DNA from: Novosphingobium ovatum
GTDB taxonomy: Bacteria; Pseudomonadota; Alphaproteobacteria; Sphingomonadales; Sphingomonadaceae
NCBI RefSeq assembly: GCF_009909235.1
Contig: NZ_JAAAPO010000001.1
Coordinates: 124,001-188,000, forward strand
DNA: 64,000 nt
Reading direction: 5' to 3'
In this document: one piece after another, positions 42,804 through 52,972 of the stretch
Numbering within the stretch: the stretch's first letter is position 1
Layout of the letters: each line of letters opens with the position of its first letter
Program-made: the position numbers and the translations under genes
Notes under the pieces: model-generated
What the model was told of the DNA's origin: nothing
The model's input: only the letters and a program-made list of their open reading frames with translations
The model's database searches: none

Positions 42804-44954
42804 ATGCCTTTTTTCTCCCAGCTTCGCCGCCGTCATGTCACGCGTTGTGCCCTTGGTCTTGCCTGTCTGGGGATGGGCCTGAGTCAGGGGTTGGCGCTGG
42901 CGCAGGAGATCCACGCGGTGCGCGCGGTAGTGCATACTGACCATGCGGCCGGTCCCCGCTTTGACCCGTCCGACGCGCTGGGCGGGGGTGTTGATGGCGG
43001 CTATGACGGCGATGCCAAGCGACTGTATACGCGCCACAATGTCGCCGCGCTGCGCAGCGCCCGGCTCAACCGGCTGACCTATCGCCTGCGCACCGAACTG
43101 GGGATCGAGAACTGGCACTGGAACCCCACCGGGCAATGGAGCGATCCGGCCCGCAGCCAAGGCTATTGGACGTCGAGCGACCGCGCGGCCAAGCCCATCG
43201 GCGTGTCATGGGGGTACAAGCTGCCTCGGCGGGGCGACACCAATGACAACGCCAATAACAGCGATTATTCCCGCCTGACCGATGGTGATGAGACCAGTTT
43301 CTGGAAATCGAACCCCTATCTCGACCCGGCTTTCCTGAAAGATGGGCGGCCCCATGCGCAATGGCTGCTGCTGCGCTTTGACACCCCGGCCCAGATTGAC
43401 GCGGTGCGGATTGCCTGGGGCACGCCTTATGCCACCCGCTATCAGGTGCAATATTGGTCCAGCGACAATGACTATGGCGAGGGCGCGCATTGGATCACCT
43501 TTGACCAAGGCAACATAACCGCCGGGGCGGGCGGCGAGGTGGTGCTGAAACTGGCCGATCGCCCGGTCAGCGTGAAATATCTGCGGGTGCTGCTGGAGCA
43601 GGGATCGAACACCGCGCCGGCCGGTGCCAGGGACTGGCGCGACCGGGCCGGTTTTGCCGTGCGCGAGATCGGCGCGGGGCGGATGGGCGCGGATGGCCGG
43701 CTGGTTGATGTCGTCCGCCATGCCGCCGACCACAACGGGCAGACCTTTGCCCATGTGTCGTCCACCGATCCGTGGCACCGCGCGATTGACCGCGATCCGC
43801 GTCTGGAACAGGCCGGGCTGGATCGGGTGTTCCGCAGCGGGCTGGGCGGCGGGCGGCCGGTGATGCTGCCGGTGGGGGTGCTGTATGACACGCCCGAGAA
43901 CGCGGCGGCCGCCTTGCGCTATGTGCGGTGGCGGGGATATCCGGTAACTCAGGTGGAATTGGGCGAAGAACCCGATGGCCAGTATGGCGAGCCCGATGAC
44001 TATGCCGCGCTGTATCTGGCGTGGGTGGACCGGCTGCGGCCCCATGCCCCCGGCGTGCAATTTGGCGGCCCCAGCGCGCAAAGCGCGTTGAGCGACACAT
44101 GGCTGCTCTCCAACCCCGAGCGTTCGTGGAACAAGCTGTTTATCCAATCGCTGAAGGCACGCGGGCGGTTGGCCGATCTGCAATTCTATTCGTTTGAATT
44201 CTATCCGTTTGATGACATCTGCGGCGCGATCCCTCCGAAATTGATCGAGGAGGAGGCTTTGATGCACACGCTGATGCAGCGGTTGAGCGATGAGGGCGTT
44301 GGCCCCGGCATTCCCCGGATCATCACCGAATATGGCTTTTCCGCCTATTCCGGGCGGGCCATGTCCGAAATGCCCAGCGCGCTGTTGATGGCCAATATCA
44401 TCGCCCAGTTTTTGCAGGAGGGCGGGGATGCGGCATATTTGTTCGGCTATGTGCCCAATTGGCCGATCAATCAGAACATGCCTTGCGCCGGTTATGGCAA
44501 CATGATGCTGCATATGGCCGATCCCAAGGCGCAGGCGGGCACGCCGCTGCCCAGCTATCACACGGCCCGGATGTTGACGGGCGATTGGATGATGCCGCGT
44601 GGGGGGCATCGTTTCCTGCCGGTCGAGGTGACGCATGGGGCCGATCCCTCGCTGCGGCTGTATGCCTTGCGGCGGCCCGATGGGCGGTTGGGCCTGTTGG
44701 CGATCAACCGCAGCACCGATCGCACGGTGTCGCTGCGGGTTTCGGCCCAAGGCGGGGTGGGCGCGGCGCGGCCGATCAGCGGGCGGGTGCGGATCAGCAC
44801 GTTTGGCCCGGACCAATATGTCTGGCTGGATCAGGGCCCGCAAAGCCGTCCGGGACGCTCGCTGCCCGCGGCCAGCCACAGCGCCGATGTGCGCGATCTG
44901 GAGATTGTGGTGAAGCCGCTGAGCCTGACCACGGTGATTGCTCCGGCCAAGTAA
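42804..44954 (+). CDS. Secreted clan-A glycosidase with discoidin-like domain
   Basis: The 716-residue protein has a signal peptide (about 1-33). Residues from about 150 to 290 (SRLTDGDETSFWKSNPYLDP and QIDAVRIAWGTPYATRYQVQ) form an F5/8 type C (discoidin-like, CBM32-type) domain, inserted before a (beta/alpha)8 barrel. The barrel carries a likely acid/base glutamate in VELGEEPDGQYGEP and a nucleophile in IITEYGFSAYSG, the layout of clan GH-A enzymes such as GH39 and GH30. A beta-sandwich ends the protein. I cannot assign a GH family. The ATG at 42804 has only a weak ribosome binding site. Confidence 0.75.
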   Translation: MPFFSQLRRRHVTRCALGLACLGMGLSQGLALAQEIHAVRAVVHTDHAAGPRFDPSDALGGGVDGGYDGDAKRLYTRHNVAALRSARLNRLTYRLRTELGIENWHWNPTGQWSDPARSQGYWTSSDRAAKPIGVSWGYKLPRRGDTNDNANNSDYSRLTDGDETSFWKSNPYLDPAFLKDGRPHAQWLLLRFDTPAQIDAVRIAWGTPYATRYQVQYWSSDNDYGEGAHWITFDQGNITAGAGGEVVLKLADRPVSVKYLRVLLEQGSNTAPAGARDWRDRAGFAVREIGAGRMGADGRLVDVVRHAADHNGQTFAHVSSTDPWHRAIDRDPRLEQAGLDRVFRSGLGGGRPVMLPVGVLYDTPENAAAALRYVRWRGYPVTQVELGEEPDGQYGEPDDYAALYLAWVDRLRPHAPGVQFGGPSAQSALSDTWLLSNPERSWNKLFIQSLKARGRLADLQFYSFEFYPFDDICGAIPPKLIEEEALMHTLMQRLSDEGVGPGIPRIITEYGFSAYSGRAMSEMPSALLMANIIAQFLQEGGDAAYLFGYVPNWPINQNMPCAGYGNMMLHMADPKAQAGTPLPSYHTARMLTGDWMMPRGGHRFLPVEVTHGADPSLRLYALRRPDGRLGLLAINRSTDRTVSLRVSAQGGVGAARPISGRVRISTFGPDQYVWLDQGPQSRPGRSLPAASHSADVRDLEIVVKPLSLTTVIAPAK

Positions 44955-45060
44955 GCGTGGCGGCATGTCGCAGGCATTCTTGCCCCTGATGGCAAGACGC
45001 CGATAGACAAGCGCCCCGTTGACCAACATACTCCCCCCACGAGCCAGAGGGGGAGTGGCC

Positions 45061-48000
45061 ATGTTTTCAGGCAAGCGGCGCGGGCGTTGGCTGGTTTTGC
45101 TGATGGCGATGCTGCCTTTGGCGGCGCGGGGCGATATCGCGCCGCGCGTGACGATGGCCACACCGGGCGGCGCGGGCGAAAACAGCGGGGCGATCGAACG
45201 CTTTACCCTGCGCTTTTCCGAAGCGATGGTGCCATTGGGCGACCCGCGCAAAAGCGCCCCCGCCACGACCGATTGCGCCAAGGGCGCCAGCGGCCACTGG
45301 GTCGACCAACAGACCTATGTGCTGGATTTCGATCAGCCACTGCCCGGCGGTATCACCTGCAAGGTGCGGCTGCGCGATGGACTGGCCACTTTGCGTAAAG
45401 CACAGGTGCGCGGCATCACCAGTTGGACGATCGACACGGGCGGCCCATCCCTGCGCGCGGTGCTGGCGCCGGGTGAGGACGGCGACACCGTTGACGAGGA
45501 TCAGGTGTTCATCGTTGCCACCAACACCCCTGCCGATCGCGCCTCGGTTGCGGCCAAGGCGGGCTGCGCGGTGTCGGGTCTGGGCGAGATGGCAGCGGTC
45601 GATGTCCTGCCCGAAGGCACGGTGGCCTCGGTGCTGTCGGGGCTGGGTGATGACAATTGGCGCGTCACCGATTTTCTGGAAACGGCGCAGATCAAGGACA
45701 AGAAGCTGAGCGATCCGCGCCTGATGGCGCTGCGCTGCCGCCGCCCGTTGACGCCCGCGCATGACATGTCGCTGATCTGGCCCGCCACGATCGCCAATCT
45801 TCAGGGAAAACCGGCGGGCTTTGATCAGCGTTTCGATTTCAAGGTGCGCGCCGCCTTCGAGGCGCGCTGGGAATGCAGCCGCGCCAATGGCGATGCCGCC
45901 TGCAGCCCGATCACGGCGGCGACGGTCTCGTTCACCTCGCCGGTGGATGCGGCCACGGCGCTGCGGGCGCGGCTGGTGTTTGCAGATGGTTCCACCCGCG
46001 CGCCGCGTCTGGCCGATGATGACAAAAGCGCGCGCGAAGTGGGATCGGTGACCTTTGACGGGCCGTTCCCGGCGCTGTCCCGCGCCAGCCTGACGTTGCC
46101 GGCCGGGCTGCGCGATCTGGCGGGGCGGGCATTGGCCAATGCGGCGCGCTTCCCGCTGCCAGTACGTTTTGCCGCCCAGCCGCCGCTGGTCAAATTCGCC
46201 GCGCCCTTTGGCATTGTCGAGGCGTCCGATCCGGTCCTGCCCGTAACCGTGCGCGCGGTGGAACCCGTGCTGGCGGGCCGCATGACCAGCGTTGCGGGGC
46301 AAAGCGCCAAGGTGGCCGATGATGACGCCCGCATCGCCGCATGGGTGCGCAAGCTGGAGGGGGCCGAGACGGCCAATTACGTGCGCGTCAATGTCGACAA
46401 GCCCAATGAGCGCGTGATCAACCACACCCGCGACAAGCCGCTGTTGACGCCCGCTCCGCGTCAGGGGGCGATCCGGCCGGTCAGCCTGCCTTTGCCGGGC
46501 AAGGGCCGCGATTTCGAGGTGATCGGCATCCCGCTGGCGGGCAAGGGTTTCCATGTGGTGGAATATGCCAGCCCCGTGCTGGGCGCCTCGCTGCTGGGGC
46601 GCCCGGCGCCGCGCTATGTCGCGGCGGGCGCGCTGGTGACGGACATGGCGGTGCATTTCAAATGGGGGCGCGAATCCTCGCTGGTGTGGGTGACGGCGCT
46701 GGCCTCGGGTAAGCCGGTGGCCGATGCCGCTGTGCGCGTGACCGACAGTTGCAATGGCCGGTTGCTGGCACAGGGCAGCACCGATGCCAGCGGTCGGCTG
46801 CATATCGGCGCGATCCTGCCTGAACCGGGCACCGATGGCAGTTGCAGCGACAGGAGCGGCCATCCGCTGATGGTCTCGGCCCGCGCGGGCGACGACATGA
46901 GCTTTACCCTCAGCAATTGGAACAAGGGCATTTCGCCCTATGATTTCGACCTGAGTTTCGGCCGCGATGATCAGGGCGAGATCATCCATACCCTGTTCGA
47001 CCGCACACTGGTGCGGGTGGGCGAAACGGTGCATTTCAAGCATATCCTGCGCCGCAAGGTGGGCAATGGCTTTGCCTTTGCCGATGGGGTCAAGGGTAAG
47101 CTGGTGCTGCGCCACATGGGCTCGGACATCAGCTTTACCCTGCCGCTCGAAATAAGCACCGGCGGCTTTGGCGAGGGCGCGTGGAAGGTGCCGCAGGGCG
47201 CGCCGCTGGGCGATTATGCCCTGGCATTCGAGGTCGATGGCCGCAGCTTCTCGACCGAGCAAAGCGTGCGGGTGGACGAATACAAGCTGCCCACGATGCG
47301 CGCGGCGATCACCCTGGCATCGGCCGCGCGTGAGGCGATGGTGCGGCCCGCCAGCGTGCCGCTTTCCCTGTTTGTCGGCTATATGTCGGGCGGGGGCGCG
47401 GGGCGTTTGCCGGTCACGCTGCGCACCGATTTTACCGATTGGTCGCCCCATCCCAAGGGGTGGGAGGCCTATGGCTTTGGCGGCGAGGCGGTGGTCGAAG
47501 GCACGCGCGCCATGGGTGGATCGGGCGAGGGGATCGCGCCCAAGCTGCCCTTTGCGCAGGTCTTGCCGGTGACGCTGGGCGCGGATGGCACGGCGCGCGC
47601 CGATGTGGCGGTGGGTGAGGCGATCACGCGCCCCATCTCGCTGAACATCGAGATGGATTATCCCGACGCCAATGGCGAGACCATGACCGCCGGGCGGCGC
47701 ATCCATCTGTACCCGGCGGCGGTACAATTGGGGCTGAAAACCGATGGCTGGCTGATGCGGGCCGATGATTTGCGGTTGCAAACGGTCGTGCTGGATCTGG
47801 ATGGCCGCCCCATGGCCGGTAGCAAGGTGACGGTGGAGCTGTACTCGCGCCAGATCATCACGGCGCGGCGGCGGTTGATCGGCGGTTTTTATGCCTATGA
47901 CAATCAGGAAAAGGTGACGAAGCTGGACGCGCAATGCGCCGCCACCAGTGATGCGCAGGGGCGGGCCGCGTGCCAGATCGCGCCGGGCGTATCGGGCGAG

Positions 48001-50802
48001 GTGACGGTGGTGGCGCGCGTGGCCGATGCGGCGGGGCGTGAAACCCGCGCGGTCACCACCGTGTGGCTGGCGGGCAAGGATGACTGGTGGTTTGGCGGCG
48101 ACAATGGCGACCGGATGGACGTCATCCCGGAAAAGCCCGCCTATCGCGCGGGGGACACGGCGCGGTTTCAGGTGCGCATGCCGTTCCGCGCCGCCACCGC
48201 GCTGGTGACGGTCGAGCGGGAGGGGGTGCTCTCCTCTTTCGTCACCGAACTGTCGGGCACCGACCCGGTGGTCGAGGTCAAGATGCCCGCCGCCTATGCG
48301 CCCAATGTCTATGTTTCAGTGATGGCGGTGCGCGGGCGGGTGACCGGATGGCGCGCTTGGCTGGCCGAAATGGCGGAAAAATGGGGGCAATTGCTGAACC
48401 GCGAACCGGTGACGTCGACCGTCGATCTGGCCAAACCGGCCTATCGTCTGGGCATGGCCAAGGTGCAGGTCGGTTGGGAAGGGCACCGTTTGGACGTGGC
48501 GGTCAAGGCGGATCGCGAACGTTATGGCGTGCGGGAAACGGCGCAGGTGACGGTGGCGGTGCATGAACCGGGCGGCGCGCCCGCGCGGGATGCTGATGTC
48601 ACCTTTGTCGCGGTGGACGAGGCGTTGTTGCAACTGATGCCCAATCCCAGTTGGCAGGCGCTGGAGGCGATGATGGGCGCGCGCGGGCTGGAGGTGACAA
48701 CCTCGACCGCGCAGATGCAGGTGGTGGGCAAACGCCACTATGGCCGCAAGGCGGTCGCGGCGGGCGGCGGCGGTGGCGGCGATGCCTCGGGCGTCAACCG
48801 TCAGAATTTCCAGCCGGTGCTGTTGTGGAAGGGCCATGTGACGCTGGATGATCAGGGCGTGGGCCATGTCGCGGTGCCAATGTCGGACGCGCTGTCGCGG
48901 TTCCGTCTGGTGGCGGTGGCAACGTCGGGGGCGCAATTGTTTGGCACCGGCGAAGCGGTGATCCGCACCGCGCAGGACCTCTCGCTTTATGCGGGCCTGC
49001 CGGAACTGGTGCGGTCGGGTGACCACTATGACGCGGTGTTCACGGTCAAGAATGACAGTGATCAGGCGATGAAGATCACAGCGCAAGCCAGCCTGAACCC
49101 GCAGGCCGCGAAACTGCCCCCGATCCGGCTGGATCTGGCGGCGGGCACGGCGGGCACCTTGCGCTGGAGCGTGGAGGCGCCGCCGCAGTCGGGCGTGCTG
49201 ACATGGGACGTGCAGGCGCGGGCCGATGGCGGCGCGCAGGACCGGTTGGAGGTGACCCAGACAGTGGTCCCCGCCGTGCCGGTGGAGGTATGGGCGGCCA
49301 GCCTGATGCAGGTGGGTGGTCCGGTCACGCAGATCACCGCGCCTTTGGGCGCTTTGCCTGGCGGCTATGTCACGGTTGATCTGACCGACAGTCTGGCCGC
49401 GCCTTTGGGCGGGGTGCGCAGCTATATGCGCGAATATCCGTGGAATTGTTTTGAACAGCGCCTGTCGCGCATGGTGGCGACGGGGGATCGGACGGGGTGG
49501 CCTTCGCTGGCGGCGGCTTTGCCCACCTATCTGGATGGCGATGGGCTGTTGCGTTACTGGCCCGATGCCGGGGCCAAGGGGTCGCCTGAACTGACCGCCT
49601 ATGCCGTGGGTATCGCCAGCGCGGCGGGGCTGCCGCTGCCCGACGCGGAAAAGGCGCGGATGCTGCGGGCCTTGCGCAATGTGGTCGAAGGGCGGTTGAC
49701 CGCGCAGCGCGGCATGCGCGTGGATGAGCGCGTGGTGCGGATCGCCGCGCTGTCGGCCTTGGCGCGGGCGGGGGCGGCCGATCCGGCGCTGGTGGCGCGG
49801 ATTGACATGGTGCCCGCCGCCATGCCCACATCGACACTGGCGCAATGGATCGTCGCGCTGGACCGCCTGCCGCGCGCGCCGCGTGCCGCTGCCTTGCGCG
49901 CGGCGGCCGAGGGTGAGTTGCGGCAGCGTCTGGTGTGGTCGGGCACGCGGCTGGATCTGGCCGATGGCGCGCGCGCGCCGTGGTGGATGATGGTCAGCGC
50001 CGATGAAATGGCCGCGCTGACGCTGGACGCGGTGCTGGGCAAGCCCGGCTGGGCGGCCGAAACGCCCCGGTTGATGACAGGGCTGGCCGCGCGGCAATTG
50101 CGCGGGCATTGGGACACCACGCCCGCCAATGCTTGGGGGGCGCTGGTCAGCCGCCGCTTTGCCGCGGCCTATCCGGCCAGCGCGGTGGCGGGCATTACCC
50201 GCGTGACGCTGGGTGGGCATGGTGTGCAACAGGCATGGCCGCGTATGGGCGTGGTCGAGCCTTTGCGCCTGCCGCTCTCGCCGGGAGGGCTGAGCCTGAC
50301 GCATGGCGGCGGGGCGGCGCCTTGGGCGGTGGTGTCGGTGCATGCCGCCGTGCCGCTGACGCAGCCGCTGGCGGCGGGCTATCGCCTGAGCCGCAGCGTC
50401 AGCGTGGTGGCGGCGCGCGATCCGGCCCATCTGACGCAGGGCGATGTGTTGCGGGTACGGCTGACGATTGACGCCAGCGCGGATCGCAATTGGGTGGTGC
50501 TGGCCGATCCCTTGCCACCGGGAGCAACGGTGCTCTCGGGTCTGGGTGGGCAGTCGCAAATGCTGCGCAAGGACGAAGGCAAGGACAGCGCGGGCCCATC
50601 GCCCAGCTATACCGAAAACGGGCGGGAGAGTTGGCGCGCCTATTTTGAATGGCTGCCGCGTGGACGCACGGTGGTGGAATATACCGTCCGGCTGAACGGG
50701 GCGGGGCGCTTTACCCTGCCACCCGCGCGGGTTGAGGCGATGTATGCCCCCGATATCCACGCGCAGCTGCCGGTGGCGCCGATGAGCGTGTTGGCGCCGT
50801 AA
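45061..50802 (+). CDS. Alpha-2-macroglobulin family protein (YfhM-like)
   Basis: The 1913-residue protein is a bacterial alpha-2-macroglobulin, thought to trap foreign proteases in the periplasm and so protect the cell wall together with PBP1C. A signal peptide ends near residue 24 with ARG; there is no lipobox, unlike E. coli YfhM, so it may be soluble. The chain is built from repeated MG beta-sandwich domains, a bait-region part (around SGVNRQNFQPVLLWKGHVTL), and a thioester domain with C1463-F-E-Q1466 (CxEQ), so the reactive thioester is preserved. GAGGGGGAG lies before the ATG. pbpC follows with no gap. Confidence 0.95.
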   Translation: MFSGKRRGRWLVLLMAMLPLAARGDIAPRVTMATPGGAGENSGAIERFTLRFSEAMVPLGDPRKSAPATTDCAKGASGHWVDQQTYVLDFDQPLPGGITCKVRLRDGLATLRKAQVRGITSWTIDTGGPSLRAVLAPGEDGDTVDEDQVFIVATNTPADRASVAAKAGCAVSGLGEMAAVDVLPEGTVASVLSGLGDDNWRVTDFLETAQIKDKKLSDPRLMALRCRRPLTPAHDMSLIWPATIANLQGKPAGFDQRFDFKVRAAFEARWECSRANGDAACSPITAATVSFTSPVDAATALRARLVFADGSTRAPRLADDDKSAREVGSVTFDGPFPALSRASLTLPAGLRDLAGRALANAARFPLPVRFAAQPPLVKFAAPFGIVEASDPVLPVTVRAVEPVLAGRMTSVAGQSAKVADDDARIAAWVRKLEGAETANYVRVNVDKPNERVINHTRDKPLLTPAPRQGAIRPVSLPLPGKGRDFEVIGIPLAGKGFHVVEYASPVLGASLLGRPAPRYVAAGALVTDMAVHFKWGRESSLVWVTALASGKPVADAAVRVTDSCNGRLLAQGSTDASGRLHIGAILPEPGTDGSCSDRSGHPLMVSARAGDDMSFTLSNWNKGISPYDFDLSFGRDDQGEIIHTLFDRTLVRVGETVHFKHILRRKVGNGFAFADGVKGKLVLRHMGSDISFTLPLEISTGGFGEGAWKVPQGAPLGDYALAFEVDGRSFSTEQSVRVDEYKLPTMRAAITLASAAREAMVRPASVPLSLFVGYMSGGGAGRLPVTLRTDFTDWSPHPKGWEAYGFGGEAVVEGTRAMGGSGEGIAPKLPFAQVLPVTLGADGTARADVAVGEAITRPISLNIEMDYPDANGETMTAGRRIHLYPAAVQLGLKTDGWLMRADDLRLQTVVLDLDGRPMAGSKVTVELYSRQIITARRRLIGGFYAYDNQEKVTKLDAQCAATSDAQGRAACQIAPGVSGEVTVVARVADAAGRETRAVTTVWLAGKDDWWFGGDNGDRMDVIPEKPAYRAGDTARFQVRMPFRAATALVTVEREGVLSSFVTELSGTDPVVEVKMPAAYAPNVYVSVMAVRGRVTGWRAWLAEMAEKWGQLLNREPVTSTVDLAKPAYRLGMAKVQVGWEGHRLDVAVKADRERYGVRETAQVTVAVHEPGGAPARDADVTFVAVDEALLQLMPNPSWQALEAMMGARGLEVTTSTAQMQVVGKRHYGRKAVAAGGGGGGDASGVNRQNFQPVLLWKGHVTLDDQGVGHVAVPMSDALSRFRLVAVATSGAQLFGTGEAVIRTAQDLSLYAGLPELVRSGDHYDAVFTVKNDSDQAMKITAQASLNPQAAKLPPIRLDLAAGTAGTLRWSVEAPPQSGVLTWDVQARADGGAQDRLEVTQTVVPAVPVEVWAASLMQVGGPVTQITAPLGALPGGYVTVDLTDSLAAPLGGVRSYMREYPWNCFEQRLSRMVATGDRTGWPSLAAALPTYLDGDGLLRYWPDAGAKGSPELTAYAVGIASAAGLPLPDAEKARMLRALRNVVEGRLTAQRGMRVDERVVRIAALSALARAGAADPALVARIDMVPAAMPTSTLAQWIVALDRLPRAPRAAALRAAAEGELRQRLVWSGTRLDLADGARAPWWMMVSADEMAALTLDAVLGKPGWAAETPRLMTGLAARQLRGHWDTTPANAWGALVSRRFAAAYPASAVAGITRVTLGGHGVQQAWPRMGVVEPLRLPLSPGGLSLTHGGGAAPWAVVSVHAAVPLTQPLAAGYRLSRSVSVVAARDPAHLTQGDVLRVRLTIDASADRNWVVLADPLPPGATVLSGLGGQSQMLRKDEGKDSAGPSPSYTENGRESWRAYFEWLPRGRTVVEYTVRLNGAGRFTLPPARVEAMYAPDIHAQLPVAPMSVLAP

Positions 50803-52965
50803 ATGCGGCGTTGGCTGGCCACATGGCGGGGCGTGTGGCGCGACATGAGTGTGCGTCAGCGCTGGATCGCGGGGGGCGTTGTCACGGCGCTGGCGGTGCT
50901 GTTGGCGCTGGATTGGGCAACGCACCCGCCGTCCGTGCCCGACCTGTCGGCGCAGCAGCGCCAGTGGCAGTCCAGCGCGGCGTGGCTGTATGACCGGCAT
51001 GGGCGGTTGCTGGAAGAGCAGCGGATCGACTTTGACCAGCAGCGGCTGGGCTGGACGAAGCTGAGCGAGATGCCGCCTGAATTGCCCGCGATGCTGATCG
51101 CGGCCGAGGACCGGCGATTCCGCTGGCATGGCGGGGTGGATTGGCTGGCGCTGGGTGGATCACTGCGCGACTGGTTGACGCAGGGGCGGGCGCGGCGGTT
51201 GCGCGGGGCCTCGACCATCACGATGCAGACGGCCGCCTATGTCTGGCCACAGATCGGCGCGCCGGGCCAGCGCGGCTGGCGGGCCAAGTTGCGCCAGATC
51301 CGCGCCGCCCGCGCGTTGGAAGACGCGTGGAGCAAGGACGAAATTCTGGAGGCATACCTGAACCTTGCGCCATTCCGGGGGGAGGCGCAGGGCGTGGCGG
51401 CGGCGGCGCAAAACCTGTTTGGCAAAATGCCCGCGCAGTTGGACCGGCGCGAGGTGGCTTTGCTGGTGGCGATGTTGCCCAACCCCGGCGCCGAGCCTGC
51501 GGCGCTGGCCAAACGCGCCTGCCGTCTGATCCCGGGCGATTGCCCCGCCCTGACCGCCCTGGCGCATAGCACGGGCGAGGCGGCGCGGAACAGGACACAG
51601 GGGCCGGGGCTGGCTCCGCATCTGGCCGCGCATCTGTTGACGCGGGCCGGGATGAAGGTGACCACCACGCTGGACGCGGGGCTTCAACGCACCGCGATCG
51701 CGGCCTTGCGCCATCAGTTGCAGGGTCTGGGCGCAAGGCGGGTGCGCGATGGGGCGGTGGTGGTGCTGGACAATGCCAGCGGGGATGTGCTGGCCTATGT
51801 TGGCGGGGTGGGGCTGGGCTCGACCGCGGCAATGGTGGATGGCGCGGCGGCGCACCGACAGGCGGGATCGACGCTTAAGCCGCATCTCTACGCCCAACTG
51901 ATCGAGCGAAAATGGCTGACGGCGGCGTCGATTTTGGACGACTCCCCGGTGCAGCTGGACACCGCTTCGGGCCTGTATGTGCCGCGCAATTACGACAATC
52001 AGTTCATGGGGCCGGTTTCTGCCCGGCGGGCGCTGGCCAATTCGCTGAACGTGCCGGCGGTGCGGGCATTGCTGTTGGCCGGGGTTCAGCCGTTCCGCGA
52101 CCGTCTGGCCGATCTGGGCTATGATGATCTGGAAGGGGACGGGGCGTTCTATGGCTTTTCGCTGGCGCTGGGTTCGGCCGAGGTGAGCCTGTTGCAGCAG
52201 GCCAATGCCTATCGCACGCTGGCCAATCTGGGGCGCTGGTCGCCGATCCGGCTGCGCGCGGACGAGCCTGTGGCCCCCCCCCGGCAGGTGCTGGACCCCG
52301 GCGCGGCATGGATCATTGGCGATATGCTGGCCGATGCCAGCGCGCGGGCGAACACGTTCGGGATCGATTCGGCGCTGCGCCTGCCATTTTGGGCGGCGGC
52401 CAAAACCGGCACCAGCAAAGCGATGCGCGACAATTGGTGCGTGGGCTATTCCGACCGCTATACCGTGGCCGTCTGGGTGGGCAATCTGGAGGGCGACCCG
52501 ATGCGGGCGGTGTCGGGCACGGCGGGGGCAGCGCCCGTGTGGCGTGACATCATGCTGGCGCTGCACGCAAGGGGCACGGCGCATGCGCCGCCACGTCCGG
52601 CCAATGTCGTGCCCACGCGAGTGACCTTTGCCGTGGGGCATGAACCGCCGCGCGTGGAATGGTTTCTGGCCGGGACGCAACAGGCATTGATCGCGCCCGC
52701 CCCAGGTTTTGCCGAAAAGCCGCATATTACCAACCCGGTGTCGGGCGCGGTCTATGCCATTGATCCCGACATTCCCCCCGCGCGCCAGACCATCGGCGTG
52801 ACGCTGGCCGGGGACGTCAGCCTGTTGCAATTGCGGCTGGACGGCCGACCCTTGCCGCCCGCCGGGGCCAGTCAGCAGGTGCCGCTGATCCCCGGCAGCC
52901 ATCTGTTGACGCTGGCCGATGGCCGGGGGCGGATGGTGGATCAGGTGCGCTTTTCGGTGCGATAG
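50803..52965 (+). CDS. pbpC: Penicillin-binding protein 1C
   Basis: The 720-residue bifunctional protein polymerises glycan strands through its GT51 domain and cross-links them through its transpeptidase domain. One membrane helix (about 22-40) anchors it. GT51 motifs include MLIAAEDRRFRWHGGVDW and GASTITMQTA. The transpeptidase has STLK (serine nucleophile in AGSTLKPH), SLN and KTGTS. A C-terminal biPBP_C domain follows. The ATG directly follows the stop of the alpha-2-macroglobulin gene, the usual yfhM-pbpC pairing. A run of nine C in the coding sequence could be a slippage site. Confidence 0.96.
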   Translation: MRRWLATWRGVWRDMSVRQRWIAGGVVTALAVLLALDWATHPPSVPDLSAQQRQWQSSAAWLYDRHGRLLEEQRIDFDQQRLGWTKLSEMPPELPAMLIAAEDRRFRWHGGVDWLALGGSLRDWLTQGRARRLRGASTITMQTAAYVWPQIGAPGQRGWRAKLRQIRAARALEDAWSKDEILEAYLNLAPFRGEAQGVAAAAQNLFGKMPAQLDRREVALLVAMLPNPGAEPAALAKRACRLIPGDCPALTALAHSTGEAARNRTQGPGLAPHLAAHLLTRAGMKVTTTLDAGLQRTAIAALRHQLQGLGARRVRDGAVVVLDNASGDVLAYVGGVGLGSTAAMVDGAAAHRQAGSTLKPHLYAQLIERKWLTAASILDDSPVQLDTASGLYVPRNYDNQFMGPVSARRALANSLNVPAVRALLLAGVQPFRDRLADLGYDDLEGDGAFYGFSLALGSAEVSLLQQANAYRTLANLGRWSPIRLRADEPVAPPRQVLDPGAAWIIGDMLADASARANTFGIDSALRLPFWAAAKTGTSKAMRDNWCVGYSDRYTVAVWVGNLEGDPMRAVSGTAGAAPVWRDIMLALHARGTAHAPPRPANVVPTRVTFAVGHEPPRVEWFLAGTQQALIAPAPGFAEKPHITNPVSGAVYAIDPDIPPARQTIGVTLAGDVSLLQLRLDGRPLPPAGASQQVPLIPGSHLLTLADGRGRMVDQVRFSVR

Positions 52966-52972
52966 GCCCAGG

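Noticed and set aside
42653..42940. Short frame across the C-tract that could be a phase-variable leader gene
   Set aside because: Its translation (proline run, cysteine-rich end) resembles nothing known, there is no ribosome binding site, and it overlaps the start of the glycosidase gene out of frame.
45067..51129. Two open frames of over 930 codons on the minus strand opposite the alpha-2-macroglobulin and pbpC genes
   Set aside because: They are low-complexity His/Arg/Gln-rich shadows of two well-identified genes and have no ribosome binding sites or domains.
52273..52281. Nine-C run inside pbpC as a phase-variation switch
   Set aside because: The frame is intact across it, such runs occur by chance in GC-rich coding DNA, and nothing else suggests phase variation of this enzyme. 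It is mentioned only in the gene entry.
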